A stretch of 7,218 bases of DNA. Origin: Candidatus Methanophaga sp. GoMg3.2 (GTDB lineage Archaea > Halobacteriota > Syntropharchaeia > Alkanophagales > Methanospirareceae). This document shows, piece by piece, positions 1 through 4,865 of this stretch (within the stretch, counting starts at the first letter, position 1; the number at the start of each line of letters is the position of its first letter). Position numbers and translations under genes: made by a program. The notes beneath the pieces were generated by a model. The model had not been told where the DNA came from. It saw only the letters and a list, made by a program, of their open reading frames with translations, and made no database searches. The stretch spans positions 1 through 7,218 of the forward strand of contig QBUN01000423.1 in assembly GCA_013180565.1 (NCBI GenBank). Direction: 5' to 3'.

Positions 1-121
1 TTTTCCGGGTGTTTATTCATGGGTGTTCGGTTAAGGGGGGTTTGTAAGTCTATTCTATTTAAAAATACCCTGATAACTTTATATTTCCAAAAACAGATGT
101 AGTTTCTTTAGGGTTAATTTG
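1..121. other. AT-rich edge region, possible promoter of a gene leaving the window
   Basis: No convincing gene is visible here. On the minus strand there is a TATA-like stretch, TTTTTAAATA, at about 55-64. An ATG at 18-20 follows, which could start a gene leaving the left edge; only its first six or so codons lie inside the window. There is no clear Shine-Dalgarno sequence. A short plus-strand open frame also crosses the region but has no start context and no recognisable product. I list the stretch so that it is not taken as overlooked. Confidence 0.2.
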
Positions 122-315
122 TCAGAAGTGTCCTACATTTATATCAGGATCAACCCTCTTAGGATGATAGCTCGGATTGCAAGCTTCTTACCGCGAACAG
201 AGAAGTATCGCGTCTCAGCATTCCATTTCTCTTCTGCATACCGTAACGCCTCCTTAATTATCCAGTCAGTAGCAGCTATTCTTGGGCTCCCGGAGATACC
301 AAAAAGTTTAACCAT
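122..315 (-). pseudogene. Truncated NADPH-dependent FMN reductase (flavodoxin-like fold), N-terminal remnant
   Basis: The minus-strand ATG at 315 opens a 58-residue frame ending in TAA at 139. It begins MVKLFGISGSPR, the flavin-phosphate loop signature (GxSGSPR) of NADPH-dependent FMN reductases, followed by a helix (about residues 16-30) and strand FSVRGKK (38-44). Family members run to about 180-200 residues and normally continue into a Cys-rich segment after this strand. Here the similarity stops at about residue 45 and a short tail follows. A +1 shift near position 183 opens another frame reading NPSYHPKRVDPDINVGHF to a TGA at 122. That looks protein-like, but I cannot place it. The ATG lies 6 nt after the ferritin-like stop, so the gene was probably co-transcribed with it. 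The remainder (NADPH side, C-terminal half) is absent from the window. It is most likely a deletion-derived pseudogene; a functional 58-residue protein is unlikely. Confidence 0.55.
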
Positions 316-321
316 TCGTTC

Positions 322-837
322 TTAACCTGCATCCAACCTGAACCCCTCTTTCATACCAAACCACCCTGCCGGGTCCTCAAGATATTCTCGAGAATCCCAT
401 AGACTGAGATAATGTCCTCGCTCCTCATGCGCGAGTGCAAGATAGAATCTCGCTTCAAAATGGTCGGTGGCTTTCTCGGCCAGCTCATTGTAGAACAATA
501 TGCTCTTCTCCTCCATTTCCATGCCTATCCCCAATACTTTTACGCTCTCAGAAATATCTTCCTCTGTCAGGTCTTTCACATCCTCAGGAAAAACTGCTTT
601 TGTCGTTACCACATCGCCTATGGCTGTCACCATTTTTGGCCACGCCCTTTCCTCTTTTAGCTTTTTGTATATCGCCTTCACTTTTTCCAGATGCAGGTCT
701 TCGTCCTTTGCCAAAGACCCAAACATCTCCTTTGCAAATGCGTTAGTAGCCTTCTCACTAGCGTCCATATAAAACTTCTTTCCTTCTTCTTCAAGTTCCA
801 TGGCTATTTCAAGTGCCTTCAATCTCTCTTCGCTCAT
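322..837 (-). CDS. Ferritin-like diiron protein (rubrerythrin/COG1633 type, no rubredoxin domain)
   Basis: A 171-residue four-helix-bundle protein with two similar halves. Helix 1 has the Glu cluster E16-E18 before the GKKFY motif. Helix 2 carries ExxH (E46, H49). Helix 3 repeats the pattern (GMEMEEKSILFY, E107-E110), and helix 4 has EExxH (E138, E139, H142). These are the diiron ligands expected in the rubrerythrin/erythrin family. The C-terminal rubredoxin-like Cys4 iron domain of classical rubrerythrin is missing, and there is no Cys at all. By family knowledge it could reduce peroxide or bind iron in the cytoplasm; the electron donor is unknown. I chose the start at 837 over the upstream in-frame ATG at 885. 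GGAG lies about 8 nt upstream of 837, and the TATA box at 898-907 predicts transcription from about 876, which would leave the 885 ATG outside the mRNA. The FMN-reductase remnant follows immediately. It is the only intact gene in the surrounding decayed stretch. Confidence 0.85.
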   Translation of the reverse strand: MSEERLKALEIAMELEEEGKKFYMDASEKATNAFAKEMFGSLAKDEDLHLEKVKAIYKKLKEERAWPKMVTAIGDVVTTKAVFPEDVKDLTEEDISESVKVLGIGMEMEEKSILFYNELAEKATDHFEARFYLALAHEERGHYLSLWDSREYLEDPAGWFGMKEGFRLDAG

Positions 838-897
838 AATATTCTCTCCCCCAAACCAATCCCCTTCTGGTTGATTGTTTTTCATTATTCATTTTTG

Positions 898-909
898 CAT
901 ATAAATAAA
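898..909 (-). promoter_or_regulatory. TATA box for the ferritin-like gene
   Basis: On the minus strand the sequence reads TTTATTTATATG. Its centre is about 26 nt upstream of a predicted transcription start near 876. This gives a leader of about 40 nt to the ATG at 837, with GGGGGAG inside it. The fit supports the internal start codon. No transcript data are available, so the site is inferred from spacing and composition. Confidence 0.5.
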
Positions 910-937
910 CAAACTATGATATTTCTTTGGTAAATCG

Positions 938-953
938 TTTAAAACTTTTTAAA
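938..953. repeat. A/T-rich dyad TTTAAAA-CT-TTTTAAA upstream of the ferritin-like gene
   Basis: A perfect inverted repeat with 7-bp arms and a 2-bp centre. It sits between the stop of the broken Hsp20 gene (962) and the TATA box of the ferritin-like gene. Its core AAAACTTTTT recurs at the 3' end of the HTH regulator and in that gene's promoter. It could be an operator, a transcription end signal of the Hsp20 gene, or simply A/T-rich spacer. Confidence 0.4.
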
Positions 954-961
954 GAAATGTT

Positions 962-1285
962 TTACCTCACCTTCTCTAGACTTATATCAAACATCTTCTT
1001 CGTCTCCCGTGCAAGCGCGTCCGGAAGACCCGTAATATCAACATTCATAGAGATGTCGCCCTTTTCAACGCCCGGTATATCGGCAGCTACGATAATCTTG
1101 CGCTCTTTCTCCTTTATATCCACATAGGGTGCTGCGATCTCAGCGAGTTCTTCTCCCGTAGCTCCGGGCAGTGCTCTCCGCCCAAAATAGTCGGGTCATG
1201 TCTCACCAAACGCTAGGTCTACAAATTCTTCCATTCTTCTTAGCTCTTCAAATGGGTCCCATATATATCTTCTTCGCCAAACCAT
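962..1285 (-). pseudogene. Small heat-shock protein Hsp20 (alpha-crystallin family), interrupted and truncated
   Basis: From ATG 1285 the frame reads MVWRRRYIWDPFEELRRMEE, the typical archaeal Hsp20 N-terminus. It meets TGA at 1196-1198 (codon 30). The same frame continues for 77 more codons to TAA at 962. After the stop it holds a clear alpha-crystallin start: APYVDIKEKERKIIVAADIP, then GVEKGDISMNV. The TGA is one C-to-T change from CGA (Arg), so a nonsense mutation is the simplest reading. The gene is also short, at 107 codons against about 140-150. The middle of the alpha-crystallin domain, with its GxL strand and C-terminal IxI motif, is not seen. Instead there is a tail, DITGLPDALARETKKMF plus about 8 residues, that I cannot match to Hsp20. 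A good SD (GGAGG, 1297-1301) stands 11 nt upstream. Hsp20 proteins are ATP-independent holdases. UGA read as selenocysteine is unlikely because the position is not a redox site. Confidence 0.75.
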
Positions 1286-1307
1286 TTCTCATCTTGCCTC
1301 CTATTTA

Positions 1308-1406
1308 TTATGCACGTTGCATTACGTATGTAGTTATAATCTTTATCAATTTTTCGGATTCTTCTACACCAACCGTGCATAGCACCACGAAAAAATCCTT
1401 CTTCAT
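1308..1406 (-). pseudogene. 32-codon fragment resembling the N-terminus of a DsrE- or CutA-like protein
   Basis: The minus-strand ATG at 1406 encodes 32 residues beginning MKKDFFVVLCTVGVEESEKL and ending with TAA at 1308. A hydrophobic first strand (FFVVLCT) followed by a Glu/Lys-rich helix start is how small alpha/beta proteins of the DsrE sulfur-relay and CutA families begin. Those run to about 100-120 residues, so this would be only the first quarter. No Shine-Dalgarno sequence precedes it. The SD of the Hsp20 pseudogene follows its stop by 6 nt, so the two were probably neighbours in one transcript. DsrE would fit the sulfur context of the window, but the family choice is a guess. A chance open frame or a genuine small protein is also possible. 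Confidence 0.35.
1310..1322. repeat. 13-bp hyphenated palindrome ATGCA-CGT-TGCAT
   Basis: Perfect 5-bp arms around CGT, just upstream of the GGAGG ribosome-binding site of the broken Hsp20 gene. A TATA-like TTATAA lies at about 1334-1339 on the minus strand, and would place a transcription start near 1310, at this palindrome. A repressor site for the Hsp20 gene is possible. It also overlaps the end of the 32-codon fragment, so it may be coincidental. Confidence 0.3.
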
Positions 1407-1413
1407 TTTTTGA

Positions 1414-1438
1414 TAAAACTTTTTTCTAAAAAGTTTTA
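1414..1438 (-). terminator. Hairpin TAAAACTTTTT-TCT-AAAAAGTTTTA at the 3' end of the HTH regulator
   Basis: An 11-bp perfect stem with a 3-nt loop; the loop contains the TAG stop codon of the regulator (1426-1428). Every pair but one is A/T, so it is a weak stem, but the minus-strand transcript contains U-rich runs that are compatible with archaeal termination. The same AAAACTTTTT core occurs in two other intergenic sites of this window, so an operator role is an alternative. Confidence 0.4.
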
Positions 1439-2052
1439 GTGTCAATCTCGCGGTTCAAAGCAAAGGAGCAGAACCTATCTCCTCTTGCCATACAGCTCTT
1501 TAACTCAACGTTTGAATTGAGCAAGCCACCGATGAAGTTCCGATCAAATTCACACATGTCCTCGCCAAACTCCAACGCAATCTCATAGATGAGACAGTTG
1601 TATTCTTTTATGATTATTTGACCATTATCTCGCTCCAAGACGGCAAAACTTCCCAGGTCGTTCAATAATTCCACTACCGACTCCACATTTCCATTCCCTT
1701 TCAGTCTTTCTTTGTAATAAGATGCTTGCTCAGCCCCCATTCGAGTCATCATCTCCCTCACCATCTCAACCCCTTCTCTCTCGATCATATCTCTAATAAT
1801 CCATTTAAATAACTTTGAATATGCTTTTGGGAAGAATGCCTCCGCTCTTTCGGTGAGTGAGTAGAAAATCTTCGGCCTACCCATTTTCTCCTTAACCAGC
1901 GTCCGCTTTATCAGTCCATCCCGCTCCAGAATAGCCAGATGCTGCCTCGTTGCGGTGGACGAAATACCCAATTTTGAACTCAGCTCGTCAACATAAGAAT
2001 CCTGTTGCTTCAAAAAGTTAAGGATCTCAGCTCTTGCATCTTCTATTTGCAT
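1426..2052 (-). CDS. ArsR/SufR-like helix-turn-helix regulator (COG2345 type) with C-terminal Cys4 region
   Basis: A 208-residue transcriptional regulator. A winged helix occupies about residues 5-68. The recognition helix lies in SSTATRQHLAILERDGLI, and the wing in KEKMGRPKIFYSLTERA; the GRP-x-x-x-YxLT pattern is typical of SufR/COG2345 regulators. A helical linker (70-115) leads to a C-terminal sensor domain with exactly four cysteines, C153, C167, C187 and C195 (spacing 13, 19 and 7). The ending GDRFCSF resembles the GDxxCxF motif of V4R-like and SufR-like ligand domains. By analogy with SufR it may bind an Fe-S cluster and control iron-sulfur genes; metal or thiol sensing would be alternatives. 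There is no SD. A TTTATAAA box at 2075-2082 is centred 26-27 nt before the ATG, so the mRNA is probably leaderless. It is divergent from the winged-helix protein at 2160. Confidence 0.8.
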   Translation of the reverse strand: MQIEDARAEILNFLKQQDSYVDELSSKLGISSTATRQHLAILERDGLIKRTLVKEKMGRPKIFYSLTERAEAFFPKAYSKLFKWIIRDMIEREGVEMVREMMTRMGAEQASYYKERLKGNGNVESVVELLNDLGSFAVLERDNGQIIIKEYNCLIYEIALEFGEDMCEFDRNFIGGLLNSNVELKSCMARGDRFCSFALNREIDTKTF

Positions 2053-2074
2053 ATTCTTTAGACTGGCAGAGTAG

Positions 2075-2082
2075 TTTATAAA
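2075..2082 (-). promoter_or_regulatory. TATA box of the HTH regulator, implying a leaderless mRNA
   Basis: The palindromic TTTATAAA is centred at 2078.5. That is 26-27 nt from the first base of the ATG at 2052, which is the usual archaeal TATA-to-start distance. The sequence just before the ATG (AAAGAAT) has no Shine-Dalgarno match. Transcription would therefore begin at or within a base or two of the start codon. Confidence 0.55.
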
Positions 2083-2101
2083 GTTTCCTATTTTTATACA
2101 C

Positions 2102-2114
2102 TAAAAACTTTTTA
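2102..2114. promoter_or_regulatory. Palindrome TAAAAA-C-TTTTTA in the divergent promoter, overlapping a plus-strand TATA-like box
   Basis: A perfect 6-bp-arm inverted repeat lies in the 107-bp region between the divergent starts at 2052 and 2160. It overlaps TTTTTATAG (2109-2117), which could be the TATA box of the plus-strand gene, with a start near 2140. A second candidate, TATTATAC at about 2134-2141, would instead give a leaderless start at ATG 2160. A regulator bound here could affect both genes. Confidence 0.4.
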
Positions 2115-2159
2115 TAGTTATTAGAGTAAAATAATATTATACTGTAAAAAGTGGTAAAG

Positions 2160-3806
2160 ATGGCGGAGGGAGCGATACACCTGCGAGATTTTCCGCCTTT
2201 CATCAGGTTCGAGCTTGAGGGAAGATTTCGACGGAAAGTCTTTGCAAAGTTCTTGAAAAATGTAAGCGCGGTTGAAGTAGACCTCCCGCCGGAAGACTTC
2301 TGGAGCTCGGCGGAAGAAGAATTTGAACTCTCAAGATACGAATTAGTCTTTGGCAAATTACGTGGGCGAATATTAAAAACGCTAGAAGAAAGTCCGTTAA
2401 GTGCTAAGGAAATCATTAAAATAAATCCTGATCTCTCACCGAATTCCATTTACCATGCTATAATATGGCTAAAAGATCAAAAGCATCTAAAAAAGAGGCA
2501 GGGGTGTTGGGAACTAAAAAAGGATTATTTCGAGCATGTTAGAATCTCCGATCTTGCAAAAGTAATCAATTTTAGAGCTAAGGGTGAGAGAAGAAGATAT
2601 GGCATATCTATAATAGAATTGGAGATGGCAACTTTTTTATGGCCTAGCTACGAGAGGGCTTGTGATCTGGAAGGGGTAAGTTTTAAAAATCCGTCTTATG
2701 GGAAATATTATCAGAATCACTTCGCACTCGCAAGAGCGGTAAAAGAATGGGAGAGAGGGGATACTAATATTCCTCAATGGGCCCTGATAGCGATAGCCGA
2801 GTTTATAAACGTGGATATAGAGCAGAAAGAAGTAATATCGAGCTATTGTCTTCCTCCGGGAGTTGAAATAACACCTTATTACAAAAGAAGATATAAACTC
2901 CCGATTGAACTCTCCCCCGAACTTGATACTATCGCGCTTCAAATACTCATGAAGGGTTCCGAAGAGGGATTAATATATCCGCCTAAACATAAAAAAGAGA
3001 TATTTAAACGACTGTATCATACTTTCGGCTCATTTCAAAGCGGCCGGATACCTCTAAGCATACGAGAAATAATTGAGACGTATTATCAAAGCCCGAGTTG
3101 CAGAAGAAACGCTATTAGAATACCCAATAGAATGAAAGAGCGATGGGAACAGCTCCCGTATCAGGAAAAGACGCTCTCAAAAATCAGGGTTCTGGAGATG
3201 TTATTTGGACTTGATCAAGAAAAAGGTAATTATGAGCTAATATCTCGCTCGATATACCTTCTTGAGGATGTATCAAGCATATTAAAGGATTTGGGAATCG
3301 GGAGGATTAAGATAATAAAAAGGAAAGACAGACCACATTATCGGTCTTATTTACCTAAAAAGGTGAAAGAGAATCTTGAAGGTTTAAAAGAGCAACTAGA
3401 AATTGCTAAGATCGAAAAAAGGCTTGCGTTTCTCGCAGAAAAGGATAGGATCAAGTTAATTAAGAAGGTTAAAAGTCATTGGGGCGATAAGGGCGTGAAC
3501 ATACTCTCCAACCTGAAGTTGGATAAAGGAGTCAGAGACCTTGACCTTGCCCGTGCTTGCGGTATGACAGCAAGAGAAGTGAGAAAGATACTCTATGAAC
3601 TCAAAGATAAAGCGATTATCACTTACATAAGGGAGGAGACTCTGGAGCTTCTGGAATATTATTACTTTTTGAATCCTGATGGTATCGAGAATTTTTTAGC
3701 TGCCAGAAAGGAGGTGAAAGAAGAGAAAGTGGAAGAAGCTAAATATCCATTTCCTGAAGAATTCTCTATTTATCAGCGAAGAAGAATGTGTTCGGAAGTT
3801 GGTTGA
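2160..3806 (+). CDS. Protein of unknown function with two winged helices, C-terminal one TFE-like
   Basis: A 548-residue protein that I do not recognise as a whole. An N-terminal segment (1-55) is rich in charged and aromatic residues. A winged helix (about 61-119) has the turn LSAKEIIKINPDLSPNSIYH and ends QGCWELKK. A long middle region (125-397) contains IPQWALIAIAEFINVDI then RRYKLPIELSPELDTIALQI. This order faintly recalls archaeal LAGLIDADG-type proteins, but no intact LAGLIDADG or GDG motif is seen. A charged helix (400-440) leads to a second winged helix (440-517). Its DLDLARACGMTAREVRKILY followed by ELKDKAIITYIREE closely resembles the TFE/TFIIE-alpha winged helix; the TFE zinc ribbon is absent. 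It is probably cytoplasmic and DNA- or RNA polymerase-associated, by inference. The ATG at 2160 is preferred to GTG 2151; neither has a strong SD. The gene is noticeably more A/T-rich, with many ATA and AGA codons, than the rhodanese operon downstream. That may reflect transfer. Confidence 0.75.
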   Translation: MAEGAIHLRDFPPFIRFELEGRFRRKVFAKFLKNVSAVEVDLPPEDFWSSAEEEFELSRYELVFGKLRGRILKTLEESPLSAKEIIKINPDLSPNSIYHAIIWLKDQKHLKKRQGCWELKKDYFEHVRISDLAKVINFRAKGERRRYGISIIELEMATFLWPSYERACDLEGVSFKNPSYGKYYQNHFALARAVKEWERGDTNIPQWALIAIAEFINVDIEQKEVISSYCLPPGVEITPYYKRRYKLPIELSPELDTIALQILMKGSEEGLIYPPKHKKEIFKRLYHTFGSFQSGRIPLSIREIIETYYQSPSCRRNAIRIPNRMKERWEQLPYQEKTLSKIRVLEMLFGLDQEKGNYELISRSIYLLEDVSSILKDLGIGRIKIIKRKDRPHYRSYLPKKVKENLEGLKEQLEIAKIEKRLAFLAEKDRIKLIKKVKSHWGDKGVNILSNLKLDKGVRDLDLARACGMTAREVRKILYELKDKAIITYIREETLELLEYYYFLNPDGIENFLAARKEVKEEKVEEAKYPFPEEFSIYQRRRMCSEVG

Positions 3807-3810
3807 GCAC

Positions 3811-3840
3811 TTTTTTTATTGTATATACAGTATATTTTTT
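3811..3840 (+). terminator. U-rich tracts flanking palindrome ATATAC-A-GTATAT, probable transcription end
   Basis: Five bases after the TGA of the winged-helix gene comes a run of seven T (3811-3817). Next is the perfect 13-bp palindrome ATATAC-A-GTATAT (3823-3835) and a run of six T (3835-3840). U-tracts are the main intrinsic termination signal in archaea, so termination here is plausible. The palindrome may add a weak hairpin or be a protein-binding site. Confidence 0.45.
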
Positions 3841-3875
3841 GCCCCCGAGTACAGCGAGAGTACCGAGTTTTTTCC

Positions 3876-3911
3876 CTCTGTGTGCTCTGAGGTCTCTGAG
3901 GTCTCTGTGGC
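3876..3911. repeat. Four imperfect 9-bp tandem repeats (CTCTGAGGT type)
   Basis: The units are CTCTGTGTG (3876), CTCTGAGGT (3885), CTCTGAGGT (3894) and CTCTGTGGC (3903). All share CTCTG, and units two and three are identical. They lie in the non-coding spacer between the winged-helix gene and the rhodanese operon. A stretch with GAGTAC-AGCGAG-AGTACC (3847-3865) sits just before them. A 69-codon open frame crosses the spacer, but its composition is low-complexity and it has no start signal, so I regard the spacer as non-coding. Confidence 0.6.
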
Positions 3912-3943
3912 TATCATTTTTGATTTTTTTTGTCCAAGAATAA

Positions 3944-3991
3944 CGGGAAAAAAAATAAATGAAGATTACATATCTAAGAAAAAGGGTGGAG
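3944..3991 (+). promoter_or_regulatory. Candidate promoter and ribosome-binding region of the rhodanese operon
   Basis: CGGGAAA (3944-3950) followed by AAAAATAAAT (3951-3960) could be a purine-rich BRE plus a weak TATA element, with transcription from about 3982. GGTGGAG at 3985-3991 is the best SD-like match, 13 nt from the ATG at 4005. A closer GGGG (3999-4002) leaves only 2 nt. All elements are weak, so this is a tentative call. Confidence 0.3.
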
Positions 3992-4004
3992 AAGAAAAGG
4001 GGAA

Positions 4005-4865
4005 ATGAAGCTAACCTGTTCCATAGACGAAATAAAAAGATTGAGACCTGAAGAAGTTAAGGAAATCCGGGATAACGATAAGAGCGGTGAATTCCAATTA
4101 CTGGACGTAAGGCAGCCTTATGAATATGAGGCTGGGCATATCCCAGGTGCAAAGTGGGTTCCATTGGGAGAACTTGAATATAGACATGCAGAGCTTGAAA
4201 GAGATAAAAAGATCATCACTTATTGCCGCTCTGGACACAGGAGCATGGCGGCAAACACCCTCTTGTGTGGTCTTGGATTCGAGAACGTCTACAATCTTGA
4301 TGGCGGAATTCTCAACTGGCACTACGATGTTATCAAAGGAATTGCAGAAGAGCGACCTGAACTGATAACAGGCAATGAGGATGTTTGTGATATACTGATG
4401 CTGGCACTCAAGCTTGAGAAGGGTGCACTCGATTTCTACTCGAAAGCGCAAGAAAAGGTCAGAGACAAAAAAGCAGTGCAGACGTTTCAGAAACTCGCGG
4501 GCTGGGAAGAGAAGCATATAGAGAAGATATATGTGCTGTATAGCAAGTTGATGGGTGAGCCTAAGTTACCCCCGCTCGAGCGGTTGAAGGCGGAGTTGAG
4601 CAGCACCTATATGGAAGGAGGTATGAAGATCAACGAGGAGTTAATAAAGATAGGAGAACGGGTGGGATTCGTAGATGACTTTGAGGCTCTCGAGATAGCT
4701 TTGGAGAAAGAGTATATGTCATACGACTTCTACAAAAGAGTTGCGGGATTAGTTGGCGATAGTGAAGCCCGAAACATGCTTCATGAGCTCGCAGGGGAAG
4801 AGCGAAAACACATCAATGCCCTACTCCAGCAGATAGAAGAACCAGAAGGGGGACGTCAAGAATGA
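4005..4865 (+). CDS. Rhodanese-ferritin-like fusion protein (sulfurtransferase with diiron domain)
   Basis: 286 residues with two domains. The rhodanese domain (about 5-113) shows LLDVRQPYEYEAGHIPGA (32-49) and the active loop C74-R-S-G-H-R79, with the catalytic Cys that carries a persulfide, then LDGGILNWH. The ferritin-like domain (about 126-280) has two half-repeats. E138 and WEEKH (E168, E169, H171) come first, then E234/E236 and GEERKH (E265, E266, H269). These are the expected diiron ligands. Such fusions are known from anaerobic bacteria and archaea. A sulfur-transfer role coupled to peroxide reduction or iron binding is inferred from the domains, not shown. The protein is soluble, with no signal peptide. 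The ATG at 4005 begins just before the rhodanese fold. The stop overlaps the next ATG (ATGA, 4862-4865), so the two proteins are probably translated together. The second domain shares its layout with the ferritin-like protein at 322-837. Confidence 0.9.
   Translation: MKLTCSIDEIKRLRPEEVKEIRDNDKSGEFQLLDVRQPYEYEAGHIPGAKWVPLGELEYRHAELERDKKIITYCRSGHRSMAANTLLCGLGFENVYNLDGGILNWHYDVIKGIAEERPELITGNEDVCDILMLALKLEKGALDFYSKAQEKVRDKKAVQTFQKLAGWEEKHIEKIYVLYSKLMGEPKLPPLERLKAELSSTYMEGGMKINEELIKIGERVGFVDDFEALEIALEKEYMSYDFYKRVAGLVGDSEARNMLHELAGEERKHINALLQQIEEPEGGRQE

Noticed and set aside
119..325. Plus-strand open frame of 68 codons
   Set aside because: It lies opposite the FMN-reductase remnant, whose GISGSPR motif is on the minus strand; it has no start signal or recognisable domain.
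412..933. Overlapping plus-strand open frames
   Set aside because: They are antisense to the ferritin-like gene, and their Cys/Phe/Ser-rich translations are typical of shadows.
1196..1198. TGA in Hsp20 as a selenocysteine codon
   Set aside because: The position is not a redox residue in Hsp20, no SECIS-like structure was noticed, and the downstream half of the gene is also damaged.
927..1413. Plus-strand open frames over the Hsp20 region
   Set aside because: The minus strand carries clear Hsp20 motifs; these are the complement of that sequence.
1426..1428. TAG stop of the regulator as a pyrrolysine codon
   Set aside because: Readthrough would give about 30 extra residues with no domain character, and the protein ends naturally after the GDRFCSF motif.
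2027..2449. Minus-strand 140-codon frame running into the regulator
   Set aside because: It is antisense to the start of the winged-helix gene and crosses the divergent promoter; Ser/Asn-rich, with no family features.
3807..4004. CRISPR or mobile element end
   Set aside because: The 9-bp units lack spacers, and no transposase or terminal inverted repeats are present.
3799..4008. Plus-strand 69-codon frame in the spacer before the rhodanese gene
   Set aside because: It includes T-runs, tandem 9-mers and a palindrome, begins inside the previous gene and has no SD; low-complexity translation.
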